Source of the DNA: Spisula solida
Taxonomy: Eukaryota; Mollusca; Bivalvia; Venerida; Mactridae
DNA: 64,000 nt
Reading direction: 5' to 3'
Assembly (NCBI GenBank): GCA_947247005.1
Contig: OX365949.1
Location: forward strand, 9,744,001 to 9,808,000
Position 1 is the first letter of the stretch, and each line of letters starts with the position of its first letter. The position numbers and the translations under genes are program-made. The notes under the pieces are model-generated. The model worked only from the letters and a program-made list of their open reading frames with translations, searched no databases and was not told the DNA's origin. This document shows, one piece after another, positions 36,901 to 48,900 of this stretch.

Positions 36901-39900
36901 CCGCATCCCTGTCAAAAGAAAGCCATGTTATTGCGAGGAAATGTATAATTACATGTGTATATATCAAACACGTCAAACACGGACACCTGTCTATAAATAA
37001 TTACAATATCGCTGTATAGTGTCCAAGTAAAACATGTATGTAAGTATTGTTACAGAATATACCCACGTTACATGTATGTAAGTATTGTGACAGAATATAC
37101 CCACGTTACATGTATGTAAGTATTGTGACAGAATATACCCACGTTACACGTATGTAAGTATTGTGACAGAATAGACCAACGTTACATGTATGTAAGTATT
37201 GTGACAGAATATACCCACGTTACATGTATGTAAGTATTGTGACAGAATAGACCAACGTTACATGTATGTAAGTATTGTGACAGAATATACCCACGTTACA
37301 CGTATGTAAGTATTGTGACAGAATATACCCACGTTACATGTATGTAAGTATTGTTTCAGAATATACCCACGTTACATGTATGTAAGTATTGTGACAGAAT
37401 ATACCCACGTTACACGTATGTAAGTATTGTGACAGAATAGACCAACGTTACATGTATGTAAGTATTGTGACAGAATATACCCACGTTACATGTATGTAAG
37501 TATTGTGACAGAATATACACACGTTACATGTATGTAAGTATTGTGACAGAATATACCCACGTTACATGTATGTAAGTATTGTGACAGAATATACACACGT
37601 TACATGTATGTAAGTATTGTGACAGAATATACCCACGTTACATGTATGTAAGTATTGTTACAGAATATACCCACGTTACATGTATGTAAGTATTGTGACA
37701 GAATATACACACGTTACATGTATGTAAGTATTGTGACAGAATATACCCACGTTACATGTATGTAAGTATTGTTACAGAATATACCCACGTTACATGTATG
37801 TAAGTATTGTGACAGAATATACACACGTTACATGTATGTAAGTATTGTGACAGAATATACCCACGTTACATGTATGTAAGTATTGTTACAGAATATACCC
37901 ACGTTACATGTATGTAAATATGAGAATATACTTACGCTAGGGAACTATCTGAACAGAATGCAGTAAACGAAGCCGTAATTTCTAGGGCTGTAGGTGGATC
38001 GGATACTGCTGGCAGACCTGCTACTATCAAGGCAGCATTAGACAGCAGAGTAGAGTTTCCATCGGCAGTCAAACATGCTTGAACGTTTACGATGGCACAA
38101 CCTGGAAAGATGACAGAGGTTTACAATTTATAGAGAAAACAAAGTTGCTATATCCTTTCCGCTACCATAGCGTACTAATGCAGACTCGCCGGGATGGCCA
38201 TTTCGGCCTTCCGTAGTTTTCGACCTAAATGCCCAAATTCGGGAATTTTGCTGTCATTGGTACACAGGCATCCCAGACTACAGGATATTACGGGCCCAGG
38301 GTCGTGCACAGGTTTATTGGCCCGCTAGACCCCTTTAAAGAGGGCTTCGAACGTAGATTTTACAAAACTGAAATTACTGGTCCTGCCCGCCATTGCGGTA
38401 CGATTCCCTGTGGAATTGCATTAACATTTAGCGCCAAAAAGTGTTTATTTTTCTATAGCAGGAATATAAGGCTAGACAAAGGGGTCAGGACCAATGCCCT
38501 AAAGGGGCCAAAAAGTAGGCCTGTCAAGCTAAAAAAAAAAAAAAAAAAAAAAAGTTATTCGCGCAAGGGTCACCGTCACATCGTCTTTTCCGGTGACCTT
38601 TAGTCGAAATGTTGACAATTTTTTCTACTTTCGGTTTGAGGTAGGTGTGTAGCATCCGGATGTATCGAGTTTTTATCAGTGCTGCAAGACAATAGTGTCT
38701 CAGGGACGGGGTATAGGGACCATATGAATTTCTCATAACCCCCAAAAAATCGTGGTAGCGGAAAGGATATAATAAGTTCTAACTAGAATCACTGTCGTAC
38801 TTTGTATGCGTAATGTTATTAATTTAATGCGGGACTTAAGTGAGTTATTTCCCCTTAATTCTCACTAAAACAACATAAGTCCTATTATGCGGATTACTCT
38901 GTTGGTATCCCGGGTTTGTTTGTTGCGCATGATTATTGCCCCTTGAAATGTTTGCATCCCCCGCTATCAGATAAAATAAATAGGTTTTTTCATGTGTTGT
39001 TTTACACATAGACATTAGCTAGTGAGAAACGGGAATAGCTCAAGAAGAATCGAGAATAAGGCCAGGTGATGTTTCAACAATCCATTAGCATGAGTTTATA
39101 CGTGTAACCCAACACGGCTAAATAACAATCACTATACTATATCAAAGCGCCGAAAGCACTATAGTTGTTCGAATAAATGCAGGGGAGGTTATAAATTAAA
39201 GATGATGTAGCTTTTTTTCTACGGATTTATTTGTACATTTGTTACAAGCGTAAACTTAAGAAATAAACTATTAAAAACAGTTGTATATCGGCTGTTATAC
39301 AGTGGAAAATGTCGCGTCAAAACTTCAAACCATTGTATAACAGCCGATATACAACTGTTTTAATAGTTTATTTAAGAAATAAAAATATGTTCGCGTATTT
39401 TGTCGGTGAATACATGGGCAGGAGTTCGGATGCGGAAAAATTAAGTCACGAGCACGAGCACGAGTGATTTAATTTTCCGCATCCGAACGAGTGCCCGTGT
39501 TTTATTCACCGACAAAATACAAGAACAGAGTTTTTATTTCAATTATAAATACGATAATATCCCGCACTATTTAACTGCGCGCATTCCATTTTCACCCATT
39601 TGACATTGAACATAATTCCAAGCAGAAATTGAGTGGCTTATTAGCTGGTACAATTACCTCCCTCGTTAATGAAAACGACCTTCGTAATTTTCTGAAGGAA
39701 AAAACACCTTTTAAACATTGAAACAATTTTAATAACACGAGTATAGTGTATCTATGTCATGAAATGCAAAATATAAATGAATTGATTATCAGAAATTTTT
39801 TTGAATCTTAATTTCGAGAGTATATTGGAGTTTCTAAAAATAGATACGTAATAGCTATAACACTGGGTTCTCGTGAAACTCGCGGTCCTTTAAAGTTTTT

Positions 39901-42900
39901 ACTATAAAGTTTACGTTCGTTCATTCATAAATAGGTCATGTGATACGGGGCGTAAATTGTAACAGCCAATTTGTTACCATGTTTTATGGGGGTAATAATA
40001 CATGGCCAGGTCTGCTTTATGTTTAATGGATTAATCCGCAGATCGTGTTAGAATTCTTAAATAATACATGCTTGAATGCCTTGATGTAAACTGCTATCCG
40101 TATATTAGCACTCAAAGATAGACGTAGCTTTCTGGCATTATATAAATATATATCGATCTTCAATTAAGTTTAAATACTTAAGATCATTTAAATATGCCAC
40201 AAACAAAAGTAACCCTCACATATAAACTACATCGATATAATGGCTTATCAGTCAATGTTTTGCCCCAAGCAGAAATAATCATATGTATGGTCGGGATGCC
40301 GTGTTTTCAGTTGGGCATTGTGCTTTGTGTTTTTTTAATGTTTTCTGTGTTCAGCTAGTTAAGTTGAGTGCTGCCTTCCCTGTCTGACTTAATATAATCA
40401 TTTTTCTATAAATAGTAGTCACAGTTACCTTGACCTTTGACCTACTGACCTAACAATCGATAGGGGTCATCTACTCTTGCTGACCAACCTCCACGTAAAG
40501 TTTGTAGATCCTAGGTCAAATCGTTTTTAAGTTAATGAACGGAAACCATTTAAGACAATCGGAAATGGTAAAGGTCGCAGGGACCTTGACTTTTGACCTA
40601 CTGATCTCAAAATCAATAGGGGTCATAAACTGTTGCTGACCAACCTCCATGGAAAGTTTAAAGACCCAAGGTCAAAGCGTTCTTTAGTTATTATACGAAA
40701 ACCATTTAAATAGTCATAAATGGTAAAGGTGCCATTTTTGTTTTTTACACTATAGAAAATAGTGTTTCACATCTAGGAGACGGGTTGCACAGCAACTATG
40801 GAAGACTGATTTATTTTTTTATTCAAAGAGTTTTTGGCATAAAACATTTATTCTGTAAATATTTAATTATAGTTTTATTCTCGTCTTTTACTATGGTTGT
40901 TATTTGTGTTCCACATTTAAGAAATAATTTTTAGAATGAAGAATGTTTATCGTTTTTTCGATATCAAATTCCTGCTACCGGAAGTCGGAACCGAGCGTCC
41001 GTCTACCTAGTGACCATAGAGATCCGGTCTGTCAATAAAATAACTGCGTTAGTGAATGCAAAACTACAACAACAACAACAACAACAATCATGCGTTCTCG
41101 CAAGAAATCGTTACGGGGGATTCCCCGGTCGCTTCGCGACCTTGGGGAATTCCCCTATAATGTATTCGATGTCATCATTCGTTATGAACGACCCATTATG
41201 AACAGCGCATCATCATGTTTTCGTCGATAAACAGTCGCACTACTTAAATTGATCTTTGGCGCATGTACTATCTCTGTTATTCTCTTTTCGGCAGCAATGA
41301 ACCTAATGGTGAAGACAGCAGAAAAGATGAGCCGATGTCCAATAACTATCTCAGGGATTCGTCAGCCACCAACAAGAGCCTTCATGGATGACATGACAAT
41401 AACCGCGAAATCAGTTCCAGAGGGACGATGGATGCTGGAAGACTTGGAACGACTGATCTCATGGTCAAGGATGAAGTTTAAGCCAGTTAAGTCCAGGAGC
41501 TTAGTCTTGAAGAAAGGAAAGGTACAGGACCGCTTCCGCTTCAAGATCAATGGAGAACTTATCCCGACAGTGACCGAACAGCCAGTCAAGAGCCTGGGAA
41601 AGTTGTTCAGGAGCTCACTCACGGACAAAGAAAGTGTGAAAGAGATGCGGCAACAAGCAGACGAATGTATGAAAGCTGTGGACAAGAGCGGGTTGCCAGG
41701 GAAATACAAGGCTTGGATATACCAGCATGGAGTTCTGCCAAGACTGCTGTGGCCACTTCTAGTGTACGACGTCCCAATTTCGACGGTCGAAGCTATGGAG
41801 AAGAAACTTAGCAGTTACATAAGAAGATGGCTCGGAGTTCCAAGAAGCTTTTCAAGTATCGGCCTTTACAGTTCAGGCAGCAAGCTACAACTTCCACTTT
41901 CTTCTGTTACAGAGGAGTTCAAGGTCACCAAAGTCAGGCAAGTTATGAAGCTGAGAGACAGTACAGACGAGAAAGTTAGCGGAGCCCAGGTGGAAGTCAA
42001 CACAGGTCGAAAGTGAAAGAGCAGACAAGGCGGTCAACGATGCAGAGGCCAGACTCAAACATAGCGACATTGTTGGGACGACCACTTCGGGCAGATTAGG
42101 ATTAGGATGTGTTACAAGAGCGAGTTGGAGGTCGGCATCACTTGTGGAGAAGAGGAAACTGGTCCAAAGTGAGGTCAGATCAGCAGAGGAGGAGGTTAGA
42201 CAAGCAGCAGCAGTATCAATGAAAAAACAGGGCAGCTGGATGAAATGGGAAGGGGTCCAGAGTAGGAATGTGTCTTGGAGCGACATGTGGAAGATGGACC
42301 ACAATAAAATAGGATTTCTCCTACGTTCTGTGTACGATGTACTGCCTACACCAACAAATCTGCAGACCTGGAAACTCACAGAAGACCCCAGTTGCAAGTT
42401 ATGTGGCTGGCCAGCAAACCTTGAACACATCCTATCTTCGTGTAGAGTGGCATTGACGGGTGGAAGGTATCGATGGCGACACGACAAGATCTTGAGCGAA
42501 ATTGCGACCAGCCTAGATGTGGCCAGAAAAAAGAAGCCACCAGTACAAACAAAGCCAACTTTCATCAATTTCGTAAAAGAGAGAGGACCAGCTCCAAGAA
42601 GTACCATACCACCAACTACAGGACTCCTAGCTACACAAGAGACTGGGAGCTGCTTGTGGACCTTGCAAAGCAACTGAGATTCCCACCCGAGATCGCTACC
42701 ACAACTTTAAGTCCGGATGTGCTCCTCATATCAAGAGCCAAGAAGAAGATTGTCCTCCTGGAACTGACAGTGCCATGGGAAGAAAGAATGGAAGAAGCGT
42801 ACGAGATAAAGAAGGCCAAATACCAACCGTTATTGGACGAGTGTCGACAGCGAGGATGGAATACCTGGAACCTCCCTGTCGAGGTTGGCAGTCGGGGCTT

Positions 42901-45900
42901 CGCCGGACAGTCACTCTGGAAAGCCTACAGCATACTTGGCATCACAGGCATGACAAGGAGACGGGCAATAGCAGACGTCTGTCGGCAAGCAGAAGCAGCC
43001 TCTCAATGATCATGGCAGAAGAGAGAACAGCTGTGAAGTTTCTGGGATCTAGCACTATATATTATTAGCACTAAATATTATTAGCACGATATTGTTAGCA
43101 CTATATTATTATTTTTTATATTGGGTATTTAGTGTACCCAGGCCTTTCTCTGCACTGCAGTAATCAGGGGCCAGTCTATACAAATACCTTTACATATATG
43201 GTACTATACTTCTGTGGAAGTTGATGATCTTATCAATTAGCACCCCAGGAGGTGTTAACTGGCCATGATTAGATAATTAGCAAGTTTAAGGGAGTTTAAA
43301 TATCAATACAGTCTTATACAGATATGCATATACAAATGTAGATAGATATGTCAAGCTTCAATTAGATTATATTGTGTATTGTGTTTAATTAATGCTTAAA
43401 TTGTTAATTTCTTTATTATCAACAGAATATTGTCATGTTTGGTGTTGATTTATTCAGTATTTCATAAGTAATAAGATGGCAGTGCTAAAATGTAGATTTG
43501 AAGTCTAGTTTTATAGAAATTGTCTTTTATTTGTTTTGCTTACTCCAGTGCATGTGCACTATGTTTTACATAAAAGTGTTAGATGGTCAAAATCTTTATT
43601 TTTATCAGAATGTGGTTATATTTGGTTTCTATTAAATCAGCATTTTGTTAGGAATATGATGGCATTGTTAGTTTGTTGATTGGAAGTTTAGTTTTATAGT
43701 AATTGCCTCTACAAAATATTAGTGTATTGAACGTTATTGTTTTACTTGGCTTAGTGTGATGAGTCACTGGTAGACATCAGGCGGTGCTTATCAGTGTCTC
43801 AGATCTGTCAATCTTCAGAATGCACTGACTGACCAGTTGACCAGAGGCTTATCAGCCAATCAAATCTTTTTATTAAACATTGTCCACTGACCAATTAGAG
43901 GTTATGTAAGATTACTATAAATAAGCTTGCAGCTGTTTTTTAGTCACTCTCTGCTGCCAAGGAAACTGGACTAAAAACTAAAGCTGTGATCATTTACTGG
44001 TATTTAATTAATTATTTTTAAGACACTTGGGAAATGTCTGGAGTTTTTACAATTTGATTTTAAAATTAGATATATACTTAGGATATTTTAGTAGGAAAAT
44101 ATTTAGACACTTAGAATATTTTTGGACTTTAAGCATTTTGTCATAATTTGGGTTTATAATACTTAGAAGTTTAGAACAATTGTACACTTTGATAGCACTT
44201 TTGATAAATATTAGTAGACTTTGTTGTTTGTGCAATTGTGAATATTTAAAGATAGTTTCATCATTTATAAACCATGTGGTTTTGATTTCTCTTTGCACTT
44301 GTCTTTAACTTCGTAACTAACTGGGTTATATTTTTCACAATTATTCTGAGTTATTTTTACTTATATTTTTCTCGAGAAACTTGCTCCTGCAGAGTCGTAT
44401 GCAGAATATAGCTGTTGAACTTAATACTGTAGATCAATAGGTGTATTTTGAATACTTGGCACTTGTATATACTTGTACATTTTATTTCATTTTACTTCAA
44501 AGTATTTCTGGTATTTTGATCTTGTAAATACGTACACTTTGATTTTTGTATCTTTGTAATTATTGCTTTATTGTTATCATTAATCCTAGTTTACGACCAA
44601 CATTTAGGCTGCATTATTGCGTTTGTCTCGTTTGTACGATTTCGACCTCGTATATAATTAAACTCTGTTCAGTTTATTTGGCATTTGTCGTACTTCTTTG
44701 ATAATTTTGTACTTATTGGGTTCTGGCTGACCCTATATAGCCAGTGGTGTCATCCTGATGAGAGAACCGGCTCGAACGAACTAAGAACCCTGGGTGCTAA
44801 GTCCGGGTTCGCCACAAACTGGTGTCCGAAGTGTGGGATCTTAGGCACTGTTAATGTTTTAAAAATATTGTAGATTTGGTAGTTAGTAGTTTTAATATGT
44901 TAGTAGTTTGTTAGTGTAGTAGTTTAATTAGTTTATGTTGTAAAGCTGTTGGTAGCGGAAGAAAGATACAAGTTTGAGTTGTGTGAGCATAATTTCTGTG
45001 TGTGGGTTTTGTCTGTTCAATTTTGCCTGATTTATTCAATTTTGCATGATTTGCTCATTTTACATGTTAGTGTTAAGATTTTATATTTTAACTAACCAAA
45101 GTGGTTTTGAGTGCATTCTACAAACTCCCACTGTACTAATTCTATTTCTTCTATCTAAGCCAATTTTGTTATATGTTAGGTTAAGATTTTGCATGGTGTT
45201 CTTATCAGTGCCTGAATGCACAGCATCCTACCGGTACCTGATTGTACCGTGCATGATTTTATATTTAACTAACCAAGGTGGTTTGAGACTGCATTCTGCG
45301 AACTCCCACTGTACTAATTCTATTTTCTTCTATCTAAGGAAATTTTGCAAGATTTGTTCATTTCACATGTTTTAGTGTTATAAGATATTGCATGCACTAA
45401 ATTAAGGAATGCGGAACTGTAACCTATCATTGGGTTGTGTCTGTATAGTGAGAATTTATGTATGCATCATAGTGGATGATAGGTTTGTGTGTTTGTGTGT
45501 TTGTGTTTGGTATTCATTTTCTAAGTAGTGTATATATTGTGTTTAAGATACCTGTATTGATAGTGTTTATATGTTTTGTCATAATATATTATAATTTAGA
45601 TGTACATTGCGTATTTGAACTAGGTGTAGTAGAGCAGTTAGCTATACGTAGTATTGCTGAACTAGGTAGTCATAGCAGTATCTGGTAACAAGTTAGCCAC
45701 AGTAATAGTTAGCAGTTAGCTGTTCAGCAGTTCGACCAACAGGCAGTCACCTTATTATCGGTAGAGGTAATAATAGACAGATTGTGGAGGATCAGGTTTA
45801 TAGTGTTCGGGTATAGCGGGTATAGGAAAGCAGGCCCTAAACAGCTAAACTGGGGAGGCTTACCCCAGGTATCCTAATTTGATAGTAGTTCGGAGGGACT

Positions 45901-48900
45901 GACAATAATTTTGGACTGCCCGGCAATTAAGGGTGCTGAAGTATTGTCTCTGCTAATAAAGAATCAGGGGTTGTTTTTGCGTATTATCAGTATCAGTCCA
46001 GACATTCTGACCGGTTGAGATTTAATTCTAGTGTTTTTTAATTTCCATACAATTATGTGTACATTGCTGTGAATTTTTGATCGCACGGCAAATAAGAGCA
46101 TTATGTTTTTGGGAAGGTTAATGTCTATGTTATAATAGTGTCAGAACTCCACGAGATATCTATGTCTATGTTATTTTAACAATCTCTGAGATTGTATTAC
46201 TGCTTTTTAGTCACTGCTCATCTATATGAGATTATAAAATATCACCTCCTTGGCATAGAGTGATACTGTGTTCAGCTACTGGTGGGTTTCAGAAAGCTCG
46301 GCAATTAAGAGCACTGGAACAAGTTAACATCGTGGGTGTACCTTAACACTCTGTTTAAACTCAGACCATTGTGGCCGATAGTATTATCGTTGCCTCCTAG
46401 AGGACAATCTATTATATATCACCTATGTTGTGTGGACAGGTGATTTACAATTGCAAGGACAATCTATTATATTTCACCTCTGTTATGAAGACTGGTTATT
46501 TACTATTGTGTGGACAGGTTATATACCATTGTGTGGACAATCTATTATTTCACCTTTGTTGTGCGGACAGGTGAGTTACGATTGCAAAGACAATCTATTA
46601 TATTTCACCTCTGTTGTGTGGACAGGTGATTTACCATTACAAGGACAATCTATTATATTTCACCTCTGTTGTGTGGAGAGGTGATTTACCATTACAAGGA
46701 CAATCTATTATATTTCACCTCTGTTGTGTGGACATGTTAACATATCATCGTTGCCTCCTTGTGGACAATCCATTATATTTCACCTCTGTTGTGTGGACAG
46801 GTGATTTACCATTAAGAGGACAATCTATTATATTTCACCTCTGTTGTGAAGACAGGTGATTTACCATTGAGAGGACGATACATTATATTTCACCTCTGTT
46901 GTGAAGACAGGTGATTTACCATTGAGAGGACAATCTATTATATATCACCTCTGTCATGTGGACATGTTAACATATCATCGTTGCCTCCTTGTGGACAATC
47001 CATTATATTTCACCTCTGTTGTGTGGACAGGTGATTTACCATTGTGTGGACAATACATTATATCTCACCTCTGTTGTGTGGACAGGTGATTTACCATTGT
47101 GTGGACAATACATTATATCTCGCCTCATTTGTGTGGACAGGTGATTTACCATGGTGGGGGCGCTTATTATGAACTATTCCAGTTCTTTCACACTATCCGT
47201 GTGAACCTTGGGCGAAGATGCTGACGTTTAACCATGAACTATTCCAGTTCTTTCACACTATCCGTGTGAACCTTGTGCGAAGATACTGACGTTTAACCAT
47301 GAACTATTCCAGTTCTTTCACACTATCCGTGTGAACCTTGGGCGAAGATACCGACGTTTAACCATGAACTATTCCAGTTCTTTCACACTATCCGTGTGAA
47401 CCTTGGGCGAAGATACTGACGTTCAACCATGAACAATTTCAGAGCTTTATTATATGTGTGCTCTGATAACATTAGACTTTCAAGGATATATCATATACTG
47501 TTTCAGAGTGTATAGAACAGACATTTGATAAGCTATAAGCACTTCAGACATTTCAATTTATCATTATAAGTATTATAGACTATTATGTGACATCATAGAT
47601 CTAGGAAGTGAACATTTTAGGACACTCTTGGCTTCCTAGGTTTTAACAGACTACCTAGATATGTGCTATGTACTAGAGACACTGAGAAAGAATTGCCATA
47701 GATGATACTTGAACAGTTCCAGACTGTGTGACTGGGTTTAGAACACGTATTGCTATCGTTGGTATATATGAATAGAACGTTTATTCATGATAGTATGTGG
47801 GTGCATTTATAAGTTCATAGGGAGATTGGGTTAGTCTCTGCACTGTATGGACAACAGCGGGCTACATTCATAGTCACATCCAACAGTTATGTACTGTGTA
47901 ACACGCTGATGTCCTGTCCAGTGACATGGTTGAGTGTTGTTTAATAGAGTTATTACGAGAGGTTTTTGTATAATGTTTCCAACAGTTAAGCATTTAATTT
48001 GTGTCTGGTCATAGGGGGGTCGAACACTTACCCCCCTGGTTTGAACATAGATTGGTAATACTCTGTTACGATTAATATATTGCACATTACTTGGAAGGTG
48101 TAGTAAAACACAAGAGGGTAAGAAATATAGACATTTGAAAATATATAAATTTAATTAGATATTGTCATATGCATTTAACGTCTCTCAGGTAACCATATCA
48201 CTTCCTACTGCATTTTTAACTTGTCGCATTGTAAATTTTAATGTACTCACACATATTTTAATACACAGGTTGGAAGAACGGCTGTATAGTATGGCTGAAT
48301 GTGGAGACAGGCTTTACTGTTACTTTGAGGAGTTTTGCTAGTGAGCTAGTTTAGTGTACTTATTATTATTGTTTTAGAGAAGTATTGATTTAGTTAGCTA
48401 TTGTGAGAATACCATTTTTGAATGCTATTTTGAGCTTAGGGTTGCTAAATGAGCATAGAGTGATATTTTAAGCATAGGGTTGCTAGTTTTGAGCATAAAG
48501 TTGCTAGTTGAGCATAGAGTTGCTAGTTTTGAGCATAAAGTTGCTGGTTTTGAGCATAAAGTTGCTAGTTGAGCATAGATTTGCTAGTTTTGAGCATAAA
48601 GTTGCTAGTTTTGAGCATAAGGTTGTTATTTTGAGAATAGAGTTGTTATTTTGAACATTTGGCCATTTGCAGTGTTGGTTCACTGCTGCATTTCATGTTG
48701 TGTTTTGATGTGTGTGTAAATAAGTATTTTTAGTGCATTACTGTTTTAACTATTGATACTTTTGTGAGTGACTAGACCCCATCGAAACAGGAACGAGTAT
48801 TTGTTTTTAAATTCAGGGTCGGAATTGAATGCCTCTTAGTGAAGTGGCATTCTTTTTCAAGGAAGGGGCAGTGTGAAGTTTCTGGGATCTAGCACTATAT

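Noticed and set aside
41885..42673. 262-codon minus-strand frame
   Set aside because: Antisense shadow of the R2-type LINE, whose plus-strand frames carry the RT, CCHC and endonuclease motifs.
46430..47089. Open frames with repeated WTGDLPL-GQSIIFHLC
   Set aside because: Translation of the tandem array inside the LTR element; no gag or pol features.
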